From Brevibacillus reuszeri (lineage in GTDB: Bacteria; Bacillota; Bacilli; Brevibacillales; Brevibacillaceae), in contig NZ_BEXF01000024.1 in NCBI RefSeq assembly GCF_002897295.1, positions 1-64,000 on the forward strand: a DNA stretch of 64,000 nt, given 5' to 3'. Position 1 is the stretch's first letter, and each line of letters starts with the position of its first letter. A model generated the notes under the pieces. That model was not told where the DNA came from. It did no database searches and worked only from the letters and a program-made list of their open reading frames with translations. The position numbers and the translations under genes are program-made. This document shows, in pieces, positions 26,651 to 35,757 of the stretch.

Positions 26651-27970
26651 CTACATACTCATATTTTCGGACTTCACCACTTTTTGATTGCTCCGGTACC
26701 ATATCCCGACAGGAATCAATAAAAGTGCCAGAAATCCTCCGGCGAGTGAAAGAGTGGCATAGCTTGAACTTGCTACAACCATGCCAGATAGCGCGCCACC
26801 TGATGCACCAGCCAGCGCGATTGAGACGTCAACGGTTCCTTGTGTTTTTGCCCGATTGGCAGGGGGCGTCGCATCCACAATCAGAGCCGTGCCACTGATT
26901 AGGCCAAAATTCCACCCAAGCCCCAGCAAAGCGAGAGCAGCGATGAGCAATGGCATGGAGTCGGCAGGAGCAAATGCTGCAAGCAATCCGGCTCCAAGCA
27001 AAATGACACCAGATGCAAAAGCCATGGCAATTCGTCCGATTTTGTCAACCAGCACGCCCGTAATGAGAGACGGGAGATACATCGCACCAATATGTACGCC
27101 AATGACAAGCCCTACTTCACTCAGTCCATGTCCATGGTGCTTCATGTGTACCGGTGTCATCGTCATAATCGCGACCATTACGATCTGCGTTAAGATCATG
27201 ACGGATGCTCCCACAATGATACCTCGATTGTTTACCGCGCCTGTGCTGGGATCCGTGCTATCCTTCTGCTCTGCACGCTTTGCTTCGGCAATTGCTTGGG
27301 CAACAATGAGTGGATCAGGACGAAGAAAAATTAAAAAGACAAGACCAGCCAACGTAAAGGCAGCAGCGCCTAATATAAATGGACCTGCCAAAGCCGGGAC
27401 ACCGATAGAGGTAGCGAATGTCCCCATCACTTCAACGAGATTCGGTCCTGCTACTGCTCCGAATGTAGTTGACACCATCGCAACGCTGACAGCTGTCGCT
27501 CGTTGCTTCGGACCGGCCAGATCAGTACCAGCATATCGCGCTTGCAGATTAGTGGCAGTACCTGCTCCATAAATCAGCAGCGAAAGGAAGAGCAGCGGAA
27601 CATTTTGCAAGACCGCAGCAAGAACGACACCAATCGCGCCAATTCCTCCACTTAAAAAGCCCGTTGCGAGTCCAAGACGTCGTCCGAATCGCTGCGACAG
27701 CCGCCCTACCAGCAGAGCAGCAAGAGCAGAGCCTAAGGTAAGCAAGGCAGCAGGTATTCCTGCAAAGCTATCTGATCCCAGCATATCCTGTGCAAGCAGC
27801 GCCCCAACCGTGACACCTGCTGCAAGACCAGCACCACCAAAAATTTGAGATATGACAACAATCAATAAAGTACGCTTGTATAGCTTTTTTTGACTATCCG
27901 GGGAACGAATGTAATTCTGTATACAGTGTTTCTGACTTACATGATTCGCTATAGCGGGTTCACTCGACAT
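26651..27970 (-). CDS. MFS transporter
   Basis: 439 residues with about 12 membrane helices after a 30-residue polar N-terminus. Helix 2-3 loop LVGRLSQRFGRRLGLATGFLSG is the MFS motif A (GxLxxRxGRR); a second copy (GVLVDKIGRIAMAFASG) follows in the C-terminal half. An efflux role is likely but the substrate is unknown. The upstream 318-base gap carries two dyad elements (28,016-28,035 and 28,105-28,127) that may control it. Confidence 0.9.
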   Translation of the reverse strand: MSSEPAIANHVSQKHCIQNYIRSPDSQKKLYKRTLLIVVISQIFGGAGLAAGVTVGALLAQDMLGSDSFAGIPAALLTLGSALAALLVGRLSQRFGRRLGLATGFLSGGIGAIGVVLAAVLQNVPLLFLSLLIYGAGTATNLQARYAGTDLAGPKQRATAVSVAMVSTTFGAVAGPNLVEVMGTFATSIGVPALAGPFILGAAAFTLAGLVFLIFLRPDPLIVAQAIAEAKRAEQKDSTDPSTGAVNNRGIIVGASVMILTQIVMVAIMTMTPVHMKHHGHGLSEVGLVIGVHIGAMYLPSLITGVLVDKIGRIAMAFASGVILLGAGLLAAFAPADSMPLLIAALALLGLGWNFGLISGTALIVDATPPANRAKTQGTVDVSIALAGASGGALSGMVVASSSYATLSLAGGFLALLLIPVGIWYRSNQKVVKSENMSM

Positions 27971-28015
27971 TGCTTTGTACCACCTTTCTACGTGTATGCT
28001 TCATGAATGAAGGCT

Positions 28016-28035
28016 TTAAAACGGTACCATTTTAA
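28016..28035. promoter_or_regulatory. Palindromic operator candidate upstream of the MFS gene
   Basis: TTAAAACGGTACCATTTTAA is a 20-base near-perfect palindrome centred on GGTACC with a single asymmetric pair. It is 46 bases upstream of the MFS start. Confidence 0.5.
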
Positions 28036-28104
28036 CCCAATATTCAAAAAAAGGAAGCCCCTCTCTGCACTTTGCTCCTTCCCATTGTAAAATGCTGTAG
28101 CAAA

Positions 28105-28127
28105 TTTAGTATAGCACCTACACTAAA
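28105..28127 (-). promoter_or_regulatory. Dyad overlapping a putative -10 element upstream of the MFS gene
   Basis: Arms TTTAGTATAG (28105-28114) and CTACACTAAA (28118-28127) match at 9 of 10 pairs across a 3-base spacer. On the minus strand the right-hand arm contains TATACT, so the dyad covers a likely -10, a layout used by MerR-like regulators among others. Confidence 0.4.
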
Positions 28128-28288
28128 ATGTTTGGTCATTCCCTACACTTGATTACACGCATAAATCTGCTCTTATCCAGACGCCAACCCAAAATAGTCA
28201 TAGTTAGCCATTAAAAACAATGATTGGACGTGCTAAAATAAGTCTTCTTCCTTTAGCAAAGCTAAAAAGATAGGCTGGAGTTGATCTC

Positions 28289-28606
28289 ATGAAACGAATG
28301 ACATTTTTTGTAATTGGATTTGTCGTTTTAGTAACCTGTTTATTTGCCATCAAAATCGAGTCAGCCCCACCACCAGGTACCCGCATCATCTTAGAGCACA
28401 CGAACCAAACCTATATCACACCTCCTTGCTATGAAGGAGCGCAAAAGACAAATAATATTGCGGAAGCTGATCTGCAAAAGGCAAGAGAGACCAACTATAA
28501 GCCAGAGTCAAGCTGCACGGAACAATCCCTTCAGCCTGCTCATCTGCCGATCGCTTATGTGATCGCTGAAAAGCTTGGATTGAAAAAAAGCAGCTGGGAT
28601 TGGTAA
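28289..28606 (+). CDS. Small secreted or membrane-anchored protein, 105 residues
   Basis: Starts MKRMTFFVIGFVVLVTCLFAIKIES, an N-terminal hydrophobic segment (signal peptide or anchor), then a polar extracytoplasmic domain with two cysteines (about 47 and 76) that could pair. TGGAG lies eight bases before the ATG and a strong terminator follows immediately. No family recognised. Confidence 0.72.
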   Translation: MKRMTFFVIGFVVLVTCLFAIKIESAPPPGTRIILEHTNQTYITPPCYEGAQKTNNIAEADLQKARETNYKPESSCTEQSLQPAHLPIAYVIAEKLGLKKSSWDW

Positions 28607-28613
28607 GCAAAAA

Positions 28614-28657
28614 GGAGCACTCCAAAATGACAACACATTTTGGAGTGCTCCTTTTTT
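28614..28657. terminator. Terminator between the small secreted protein and yfhP-like genes
   Basis: GGAGCACTCCAAAATG (28614-28629) pairs perfectly with its complement at 28636-28651 and is followed by six T residues; an A run on the other side makes it usable for both convergent genes. Confidence 0.9.
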
Positions 28658-28726
28658 ATTTATAATACTGAATATTTGGGATCGATCCACCTTCTTGTTC
28701 GCCAATGTGTCAAAGGTACTCTTCCC

Positions 28727-29689
28727 CTACACAAACGGTGGGTCCCACGCTTTTTTCCTCCAGCCCAATTGATGATTCACGACATTCAGCTCCCTGTCCA
28801 GCTGGACCTCCACGCCAAAAGGAAGCTTGCGATTATACCAGAAACGAACATCGCTCCAAATGACTTCATAGCCATCCTGACTCTCGTTCCAGGTGACGTG
28901 GATACGCTGTGCAAAGCCGAGAAACGCACGTACGCCATCCACTCCGACTGTCGCCTTGATAATATCATCATGCTGCTGCTTCGGATAAACCTCTTCTAGT
29001 ATCACATGCGCGTATTCGAGCTTTCCGGTATAAAAGAGCTTATCGGTCTCCACGACAAACCGCCAATGAAACGGGTGAAAGCTGGGGATGACATGACACA
29101 CGCCCTTCGTTTCCAGTGCAGATGCCACACGCCTGACCGAGCGCCAATGCTGCCAGGCACGCACACCAATGTAGAGCAAGGTAAGCCCGTACGCAGCAGG
29201 AAAGAGCACACTTGCTTCTCCCCCAAAAGCCAGCCACCAGATTGCTGCTGCCGAATGGATGGAAAACAGGAACGGTTCAAAAATCGCAAGCACATCCATA
29301 TGGACCCAGCGCCGATTAATCGGGCGTGCACATTGGACACCATATGCATTCAGCATATCGAGAAAGACATGGAACACTACCGCAATCCACGTCCAGAAAT
29401 ATAACATTCCAAGCTGATCCATCACGTCAAATGACCACGCTAGCGGTAGACTGATGACCAGTGGCCAAAGGAATAAAGCTGGGATCGAATGAGTAATCCC
29501 TCGATGAAAACGAATGTAAGCAGAAAAACCGCGTAATCTGAATACCGTATCAAAATCGGGTGCATGCGAGCCTACAACAGTAGCAATCATCAATGCCTGA
29601 CTCACCGCTGGATCATTCCCAGCAAGTGTAGTCGCGTGTGCCAATCCAGCCAACGTCACGCCAAACAAGAGATGACTACCCGTATCCAT
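28727..29689 (-). CDS. YfhP-like membrane-bound metal-dependent hydrolase
   Basis: 320 residues starting MDTGSHLLFGVTLAGLAHAT, followed by GSHAPDFDTVFRL and HRGITHS, the His/Asp motifs of the YdjM/DUF457 family to which Bacillus YfhP belongs. Several membrane helices (about 75-180) precede a C-terminal soluble domain. The family is predicted to be a membrane-embedded metal hydrolase; YfhP of Bacillus has been linked to transcription regulation, but the reaction is not known. Single gene, convergent with the small secreted protein. Confidence 0.85.
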   Translation of the reverse strand: MDTGSHLLFGVTLAGLAHATTLAGNDPAVSQALMIATVVGSHAPDFDTVFRLRGFSAYIRFHRGITHSIPALFLWPLVISLPLAWSFDVMDQLGMLYFWTWIAVVFHVFLDMLNAYGVQCARPINRRWVHMDVLAIFEPFLFSIHSAAAIWWLAFGGEASVLFPAAYGLTLLYIGVRAWQHWRSVRRVASALETKGVCHVIPSFHPFHWRFVVETDKLFYTGKLEYAHVILEEVYPKQQHDDIIKATVGVDGVRAFLGFAQRIHVTWNESQDGYEVIWSDVRFWYNRKLPFGVEVQLDRELNVVNHQLGWRKKAWDPPFV

Positions 29690-29830
29690 TATGATACCCC
29701 CTCTGCTTTGTCATAAGGTGATCCTTTCACCTTCACTCTACTCGCAAATCACTTTCAATCGATAAATCGCAGGTAAAGGTTTTTCGAAGATTATCGGTGA
29801 GATCTTTACGATATTTACATGAATGAAATG

Positions 29831-29860
29831 AAAAAACCTCCCGAACCTAGTCCTGGGAGG
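29831..29860 (-). terminator. Terminator after the PepSY-like secreted protein gene
   Basis: CCTCCC (29837-29842) and GGGAGG (29855-29860) form a stem that is followed on the minus strand by six T residues. Confidence 0.75.
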
Positions 29861-29916
29861 CCCTTACGATTTCCTCTTTTTAGAATGCCTGATTACGCCA
29901 ATGAAAAGTATACTGT

Positions 29917-30930
29917 CTAATTGATCAAACCGTTTTCCGGCGTAACGGTGAAATCATAGAAGACACCTTTTTTATTGATAGATGCGATTACAGTCGGTTT
30001 TCCCTTTTTCGTAAACGTATACTCATTGTATTTAGACGAGACAGTGTATCCGCTCAAATCAAGGTTGAATACTTTTTTCATCATGGGGTTCACAGCAACA
30101 ATCGCCTTTTCTTTTGTATAGAAAGGTTTAGCAAACACCTTCGGAATGTCTTCATCCGAAACATAGTTGTCATTACTAAACTCGTTGAAAATGGTTGCAG
30201 AAACGACTTTTCCTGTTTTTGCCCCTATAATAATGCTGTATGTCCGACTACTATCCATAAAGCTCCATACTTGATCCCAATGTCTTTGTGTATCTTTTAC
30301 AAGAGTTACGTCCGGGAGTAACACTTGTGTATTTCCGTTAGAAAGCGACTTCAGTGTCTTGTGCGCTGTCTCGACCACTTTGGCATTCATTTGTTGGGCT
30401 GTATACCTCAGAGAAGCCGTGTTGACTTTCCCAGTCTGGGCGTCAATGCTTACCGAAACATCTTTCCCATTAAATTGCCAATCGTTTTCTTTTTCCCAGT
30501 TGATTCGCTCGACTGAATCAATCACATAGGCACGTTTTGCATCCATCCCTTTCAACGTACTTGTAACTGTGTTTTGCAGATTGGCAGCTACTTCGTTGAA
30601 CTTGAGCGTTACTTTTACAAATACGACTTTTCCCTCTTTCTTGGTAACCAGGACCTCTCCCCTGCTGTCTTTTGCGGAAATCACCCAGCAATCAGCATTC
30701 TCTCCGCTAATTCGATCCAGTTCGATGGGTATACCACTTGCCTGCTTTTGCATCGCTTGCCTGGCCGCTTCTACGACGTTTTTATCCAACTGAGCGAGAG
30801 TCTTCATTTCTGCTTTTACAGCTTCACCCTGACCAGCTGCGTACACAGGTGTCTCCATGTTGGCAAACGGGGATGCTGCGGCCAACAGCAATGCCACCAT
30901 GCTTACAGCTACTATCATTTGTTTTTTCAT
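29917..30930 (-). CDS. Secreted protein with PepSY/YcdB-like repeats
   Basis: 337 residues with a clear signal peptide (MKKQMIVAVSMVALLLAAASPFANMETPVYAA). The mature part has repeated modules of the VSIDAQTGKV and IIGAKTGKVVSA type, as in PepSY/YcdB-like domains also seen in the anti-sigma protein at 14,490. AAAGGGAGAATGACAC precedes the ATG. Probably extracellular; function unknown. It lies just downstream of the diguanylate cyclase gene but each has its own terminator. Confidence 0.78.
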   Translation of the reverse strand: MKKQMIVAVSMVALLLAAASPFANMETPVYAAGQGEAVKAEMKTLAQLDKNVVEAARQAMQKQASGIPIELDRISGENADCWVISAKDSRGEVLVTKKEGKVVFVKVTLKFNEVAANLQNTVTSTLKGMDAKRAYVIDSVERINWEKENDWQFNGKDVSVSIDAQTGKVNTASLRYTAQQMNAKVVETAHKTLKSLSNGNTQVLLPDVTLVKDTQRHWDQVWSFMDSSRTYSIIIGAKTGKVVSATIFNEFSNDNYVSDEDIPKVFAKPFYTKEKAIVAVNPMMKKVFNLDLSGYTVSSKYNEYTFTKKGKPTVIASINKKGVFYDFTVTPENGLIN

Positions 30931-30995
30931 GTGTCATTCTCCCTTTCTGCTTCCGAATCACTTATTTGATCCAGCTGAACGGATTTTGTGACACA

Positions 30996-31035
30996 TAAAA
31001 AACAGTCGCCGCAGAGGAATCCTGCAACAACTGTT
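30996..31035 (-). terminator. Terminator after the diguanylate cyclase gene
   Basis: AACAGTTGTTGCAG and CTGCGGCGACTGTT (31,001-31,035, minus) pair with G-U tolerance and are followed by a short T run. Confidence 0.7.
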
Positions 31036-31071
31036 TAAAAGCAAGCAGCTCCAAACGTATCGGATAGCACC

Positions 31072-32655
31072 TCAACCCTTGGCTATTTCCGTTCTGTTTC
31101 TTCCTGTTTTTTTCGCGTCATATAATGCCACGTCAGCCAAATGCAACAGGTCTTCAGCCGAATCCGTATGCGAAGGATAGTGCGCGATGCCTTGTGACAC
31201 GGTTATTGTCTGTCCGATGGGATTGGTACTCACCTCTAACGTATGCCGAATTCGTTCTGCCACTTGATAAGCCTCTTCAGCACTAGCATGTGAAACCAAT
31301 GCAACGAACTCTTCCCCTCCGAAACGACAGCATACATCGCCTGACCGCAGCGACGCAGAAACAATTTGGGCAAAATGCTTCAGCACCTCGTCTCCAGACT
31401 GATGACCATAGGTGTCATTGATCGATTTAAAGCGATCAAGGTCCATCAAAATTACAGAAAAAGAGGCTTGCTCCTCCACCCATTGCTGCATGGTTGCTTC
31501 GAACGTTCTTCGGTTGGTTAATCCTGTCAGTGGATCCGTCCTGGCGTCATGTGCCAATTGGTCTGTCTGTTTTTTCATATCTGTTAATGCATAGCTAATG
31601 GCGCGTGTTAACAGCTCAGCCTCGCGATTCCAATGCTGCTTTCCTTCAGAGAGTTGGACCTCTTCTCTTCCTGCCTTGCTTACGAGATCAGCCAGGGAAA
31701 CAAAAGGTTTTGCAACTCTGCGCGCAAGCCAAATAACGACGAGCATTAATAATAAAAATGGCGGCAGCATATATAGCAAAATGGAGGTCAAATGCCGATT
31801 TAATTGTTCATAGACGGCACTGATCGGCGACACGACTACGACGCCCCAGCCATTCTCTGGAACCTTCACGTAAGCAGATAATACCGTCTCTCCCCTCAAG
31901 TTGACCATCTGTTCATATCCACTTTTCCCTTGAATCAGCTTGCGTACGGCTTGATTCTCACTGATGTCCTCTCCGATCCGCCTTGTATCACGATGGAACA
32001 ACAAATGACCGTCAGACCCTACAATATAAAAAGAAGAATCTAGCTCGTCGGTCGGGTTGCTCCCAAAAATCGTATTCAATATGTTGTTCTCTTGCAGATA
32101 GATTGTTCCTGCGATAACCCCCCTGTAGATTCCTTCTTTATCGAATATGGGCTCGCTGATCAGTACGATTAGACGTTTAGTATTAACAGTTAGATAAGGT
32201 TTGGAGATATAAGGCTTTTTTACTGCTAATGCTTCTTTCGCTGTTTCCGTGGTAATATACTTCCCTGCTGTACCAATAGAGGCGGGAGACACATATCGAA
32301 CAAGCCCAGTTTCATCCACCACTGTAATCGAATTAAAATAGTTGTTTGTATGGCGGATCAATTCTAGTTTAGAATATCCTTCCTCTGCGGACATTGTATT
32401 TGAAAAGAGGTTCGCAGAATAGTGCAAGCTGCTCCGCATGGATTTGATCAAAGAGTCAATCGTGTGACTCATTTTGATTGCACTCGTGTGATTCAAGGTC
32501 AATGTCGTGTTTATCAGTGCTTGTTTTTTGGATTGGTAGGAGGAGATGAGAAGAATCGTAACAGTCAGAGCAACAGATATAGAAACAAGCCCAGTTAACA
32601 GCGTGACCAGGCTAATTTTGTTCCCTTGTTTCTTCTTTCTTTGTAAGACAGGCAT
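31072..32655 (-). CDS. Membrane diguanylate cyclase with dCache-type sensor
   Basis: 527 residues from the ATG at 32655 (GGGGG six to seven bases upstream). Membrane helix about 15-37, extracellular double-Cache-like sensor to about 280, second helix near 285-305, HAMP-like linker, then GGDEF domain (about 365-525). Active-site motif is GGEEF (446-450) and the product-inhibition site RxxD is present (RSGD, 437-440), so it should make c-di-GMP under feedback control. The sensor probably binds a small molecule outside the cell. Monocistronic. Confidence 0.9.
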   Translation of the reverse strand: MPVLQRKKKQGNKISLVTLLTGLVSISVALTVTILLISSYQSKKQALINTTLTLNHTSAIKMSHTIDSLIKSMRSSLHYSANLFSNTMSAEEGYSKLELIRHTNNYFNSITVVDETGLVRYVSPASIGTAGKYITTETAKEALAVKKPYISKPYLTVNTKRLIVLISEPIFDKEGIYRGVIAGTIYLQENNILNTIFGSNPTDELDSSFYIVGSDGHLLFHRDTRRIGEDISENQAVRKLIQGKSGYEQMVNLRGETVLSAYVKVPENGWGVVVVSPISAVYEQLNRHLTSILLYMLPPFLLLMLVVIWLARRVAKPFVSLADLVSKAGREEVQLSEGKQHWNREAELLTRAISYALTDMKKQTDQLAHDARTDPLTGLTNRRTFEATMQQWVEEQASFSVILMDLDRFKSINDTYGHQSGDEVLKHFAQIVSASLRSGDVCCRFGGEEFVALVSHASAEEAYQVAERIRHTLEVSTNPIGQTITVSQGIAHYPSHTDSAEDLLHLADVALYDAKKTGRNRTEIAKG

Positions 32656-32849
32656 CGGATGCCCCCTTGTTTTCAGGATGGAGCTGTTTACTATACTTGC
32701 TAGCAATATTGGAAAACGCGATAATATTTCGTCATCATCTTGTTACAAACAAAAATCAGTCTAACACTCGCCGATATCCCTTTCAAGCATATAGAAAAGA
32801 GTAAGCGCTTTCTGTTGACTCGAATTAATTTTTATCGATAAAAAACGAA

Positions 32850-32870
32850 AACCACCTCCTTCAGGTGGTT
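32850..32870 (-). terminator. Terminator after the HxlR-family gene
   Basis: AACCACCT/AGGTGGTT (32,850-32,870) stem followed on the minus strand by TTTCGTTTTT. Confidence 0.75.
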
Positions 32871-32904
32871 GTGTTTGGATACCGTTTTGGATTGACATAG
32901 ATTC

Positions 32905-33240
32905 TTACTGGTTTTGCATGTGCTTTCCCCATTTTGCTAGAGATTGCAGCGACGGTACCAAATCCTTTCCTGCTTCCGTCAGCGAGTACTCCACTCTCGG
33001 GGGGATTTCCATATACTGCTTGCGTGTGATTAACCCGTAATCCTCCATTTCCTTCAGTGCCTGCGATAGCATCATGTTGGTAATTCCATCTATATTGCGC
33101 TTCAATTCGTTGTAGCGTAAGGTCTCGTTTTTCCACAAAGCCCAAATAATAGGCAGTCTCCATTTTCCTCCAATGATGCTCAGGGCAAAGGTTAATGGAC
33201 AATCTCTTATATTTTTATATCCCGTTTCTTCCTGTTTCAA
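32905..33240 (-). CDS. HxlR-family transcriptional regulator
   Basis: 111 residues, TTG start at 33240 with GGAG eight bases upstream. CPLTFALSIIGGKWRLPIIWAL and ELKRNIDGITNMMLSQALKEMEDYGLI give the winged helix of the HxlR family, including the N-terminal cysteine (residue 14) often used for redox or electrophile sensing, and YSLTEAGKDL before the C-terminus. It is divergent from a GNAT gene. A 29-base palindrome between them (33,260-33,288) is its likely binding site. Confidence 0.9.
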   Translation of the reverse strand: MKQEETGYKNIRDCPLTFALSIIGGKWRLPIIWALWKNETLRYNELKRNIDGITNMMLSQALKEMEDYGLITRKQYMEIPPRVEYSLTEAGKDLVPSLQSLAKWGKHMQNQ

Positions 33241-33259
33241 TTGAAACGCTCCTTTACTC

Positions 33260-33288
33260 AGTTTTTCCTTACTTAGTAAGAAAAAACT
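33260..33288. promoter_or_regulatory. Palindromic operator between HxlR and GNAT genes
   Basis: AGTTTTTCCTTAC (33260-33272) and GTAAGAAAAAACT (33276-33288) are inverted arms matching at 12 of 13 pairs around a 3-base centre, in the divergent promoter region. It contains the TTAC...GTAA core seen in HxlR-type operators. Confidence 0.65.
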
Positions 33289-33368
33289 GCATACTTGTTA
33301 TCGCTTCCCTATGTCCTATACTAATACCCATGATGAACAAAGTGCTGAAAAAGAAGGGGTAATTTTCT

Positions 33369-33920
33369 ATGAACATAAACTATGAATGGATACCCGAGGA
33401 AAACATCGAATGCTGTAGAGAGCTGTGTAATGAATTGATGGCGTTCCGGAAATCAAAGACACAGGTCAGCCCAGAACGATTTGACAGCATGAATTTTGAC
33501 ACCCGGATGGTCCCCTCTGTCCAAAAAGCCCTCCACAACCATATTATCGTTGCGAAACACGATGACAACATTGTAGGGTATGTCTATTCCAACATCTCTC
33601 CTAAAGAAGCCTATGACAACGAGTTCGCTACTTTTTTTGATCTTTCTACCGTGAACGGAAAGAATGTGGGATGTTTATCTCAATTCTATATCAAAGAAGC
33701 GTATAGACAATACGGAATTGGATCAACTCTCTTTGATAGGTCGATGGAATGGCTGAAGCAATTTGAGGATATTCATGATTACTTTATCTTTGTTTCCAAT
33801 GGCAATCATAACGCCTTGGAATTTTATAAACGCAAGGGCTTTGCTGTTAGTCATGAGATATTGGATGGGTTTATCACCGTTTTGCGGAGTTCGAGGAGAG
33901 AGAATCAAAGGTATGAGTAG
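33369..33920 (+). CDS. GNAT-family N-acetyltransferase
   Basis: 183 residues. IIVAKHDDNIVGYVYSNI (strand 3-4), LSQFYIKEAYRQYGIGSTLFDRSMEWL (acetyl-CoA loop, R-x-x-G-I-G in place of RxxGxA) and NHNALEFYKRKGFAVSHEI form the GNAT core. The acceptor is unknown. It is divergent from the HxlR regulator, with a shared palindrome, so regulation by it is likely. Confidence 0.9.
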   Translation: MNINYEWIPEENIECCRELCNELMAFRKSKTQVSPERFDSMNFDTRMVPSVQKALHNHIIVAKHDDNIVGYVYSNISPKEAYDNEFATFFDLSTVNGKNVGCLSQFYIKEAYRQYGIGSTLFDRSMEWLKQFEDIHDYFIFVSNGNHNALEFYKRKGFAVSHEILDGFITVLRSSRRENQRYE

Positions 33921-33994
33921 AATATACCCCCCACTTCTTGGTGAGGGGCTTCTTACACTATCTACTCAAAGGGGAATATTCAGGAGGCGCACTA

Positions 33995-35035
33995 TTATTC
34001 AGATTTGAATTCAATCACTTGCAATACTTTTGGCTCAATCTCTTTTAACATTTGTGCATTTGAAGCATTGCTTTTCGGAACTTCGCCGTTCTTTTCACCT
34101 TGAATTTGTGAATCAACCTGTGTTTTTGCAATGACATCAATCACTTGTTGTTTCGAGACATTTTTAGAGGCTGCAACCTCTACAACTGATTTCCCTTTTG
34201 CTAATTCTTCTTTCAATTCTGTTCCACTCATTTTTAGTAGAGAAAACAGTTTTTCATCATTTAAAAAGGCATCGGCAAAATAATCAGGCTTACCATTTGT
34301 AGTGAAGAAACCTTCTACTTTCGTGTTTGAAGGTGTGGTCTCCCCGCCGATCAGAGAAGCACTGATGGAATTGCCCTGAACAAATACTTGGTAGTACGGT
34401 GCTGTCGATCCCTTTTTGGTGTAATTCAGCATAAACGTTTTTTGATCCGGGTTCTCCATTTGCTCCATAGCAAACTCGTACTCTTTGCTGCTGCCGTACA
34501 TTTTATCAATGAGATTATCTACCTTAGCCTTGATCTCCTGTTCGTTTAAATCAGAAAGTGGCTTCTCCTTCGGCTCCCAATTCTCTTGAATCACATGTTC
34601 AATCGCACCAGTAGTACCATTTGTATGAAGGGAAATCTTTTTGCCGGTGCCGCCTTTTTCCTGCAGAGTAATACTTGTTTGGACACCTTGAACATTGCTT
34701 GCATCGATAATCTCAAAGGATTTCGTTTCAGGAAATGCGCTATGCAGCTTCTCAAGTGTTGCATTCCCAATCTCATCCACTTTGACTTGTTCAGCAGTCA
34801 GTGGTGTTCTCGTAAGCATTTCTATCACGGCAGGGGCCGCAAATGCTGCCGTCGGAATCAAAAATGCAGCAGCAACAATTCCACCAATTAATCGTTTTTT
34901 CATGGTTTTTTCGCTCCTTTTTTGTTGCAAATAGTGAGAATAGGATTGTTCGATTCGTTTGGAAATGGCCGGTGGGCACTCCATCGTTTCTGCTTTTTCG
35001 TGCAGATGTTCACGAACTTTGCGTTCAATAGTCAT
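33995..35035 (-). CDS. Putative anti-sigma factor, single membrane helix
   Basis: 346 residues from the ATG at 35035 (MTIERKVREHLHEKAETMECPP). A cytoplasmic N-terminus of about 45 residues precedes one hydrophobic segment (RLIGGIVAAAFLIPTAAFAAPAVIEML) and a long outer region. It overlaps the upstream ECF sigma gene by 11 bases and has the same topology as the anti-sigma factors near 14.5 and 63 kb. The outer region is not a family I recognise. The ribosome site is weak (AAGGA, 12 bases away), consistent with coupling to the sigma gene. Confidence 0.7.
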   Translation of the reverse strand: MTIERKVREHLHEKAETMECPPAISKRIEQSYSHYLQQKRSEKTMKKRLIGGIVAAAFLIPTAAFAAPAVIEMLTRTPLTAEQVKVDEIGNATLEKLHSAFPETKSFEIIDASNVQGVQTSITLQEKGGTGKKISLHTNGTTGAIEHVIQENWEPKEKPLSDLNEQEIKAKVDNLIDKMYGSSKEYEFAMEQMENPDQKTFMLNYTKKGSTAPYYQVFVQGNSISASLIGGETTPSNTKVEGFFTTNGKPDYFADAFLNDEKLFSLLKMSGTELKEELAKGKSVVEVAASKNVSKQQVIDVIAKTQVDSQIQGEKNGEVPKSNASNAQMLKEIEPKVLQVIEFKSE

Positions 35036-35600
35036 TGATCTGTTCCATCCTTTCTGGGGGGAGATTCCATAATTTTTTTCGAAGCGCCTGGAGCCCGGCA
35101 TGATATCTGGACTTGACTGTACCCAGTGGAATATCCAGTAATGTTGCGATTTCCTCGAGTGTATAGTCGTGATAAAAGCGGAGGATAATCACCATTCTCT
35201 GCTTGTCAGTCAGCTTTTTGATTGCCTGCGATATCATTTGGTTCGTCCCATCCATCAACACGTCAGGTTGATCCCAATGAGACTCTTCCCGAGAGAAAGC
35301 ACGGATGCGTTCAAAAATTCGGAACCTCCGCCAGCTCTTGACCCGAAATCTCTGCACTTGGCGGATAACCAAGCCGTGTAGCCAGAAATGAAATGGTCGG
35401 TTGGTATCGTAGTTGGCAAGCGAGGTCCACATTTGCATATAGATCTCATTCATGACATCTTCCCGATCCTGCTGGTGATCCACCAGAAAGGAGACTGTCC
35501 GATAGACGTCCTGAAAGGTAGCATCATACAGCTCATGAAACGCCTGTTGATTACCATCCTTCATTTCCGTAAGTAATTGGTACATATATTCACTTTGCAT
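35025..35600 (-). CDS. ECF RNA polymerase sigma factor
   Basis: 191 residues, GGAGG nine bases before the ATG at 35600. Region 2 is NQQAFHELYDATFQDVYRTVSFLVDHQQDREDVMNEIYMQMW. Region 4 is LTDKQRMVIILRFYHDYTLEEIATLLDIPLGTVKSRYHAGLQALRK. It is not closely similar to the sigma factors at 13,976 and 62,502, so it belongs to another ECF group. Forms an overlapping pair with the putative anti-sigma gene. Confidence 0.92.
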   Translation of the reverse strand: MQSEYMYQLLTEMKDGNQQAFHELYDATFQDVYRTVSFLVDHQQDREDVMNEIYMQMWTSLANYDTNRPFHFWLHGLVIRQVQRFRVKSWRRFRIFERIRAFSREESHWDQPDVLMDGTNQMISQAIKKLTDKQRMVIILRFYHDYTLEEIATLLDIPLGTVKSRYHAGLQALRKKLWNLPPERMEQINDY

Positions 35601-35703
35601 TCAGAGGGCCCTCCTGAGTAAGCAGCTTACACCCTATATTGCCTCTATATCAGAAAAAGGTTCGGTGTTTTTGATTTTTTTTTGCAGGTCGGACCATGAT
35701 CAT

Positions 35704-35728
35704 AAAAAAACACCGCTCTCTGGCGGTG
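35704..35728 (-). terminator. Terminator after the paralogue 2 regulator gene
   Basis: CACCG/CGGTG stem (35,711-35,728) followed on the minus strand by seven T residues. Confidence 0.8.
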
Positions 35729-35757
35729 CGAAATGCGTCTAAAACGTTGCTCCTCAA

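Noticed and set aside
26781-27572. Plus-strand frame of 263 residues
   Set aside because: Antisense to the MFS gene; Pro/Ala/Thr-rich shadow of membrane helices.
28640-29404. Plus-strand frames of 119 and 132 residues
   Set aside because: Antisense to the yfhP-like gene; arginine/histidine-rich shadows.
32861-33202. Alternative minus-strand frame of 113 residues
   Set aside because: Overlaps the HxlR gene in another frame; the HxlR product has a ribosome site and clear family motifs.
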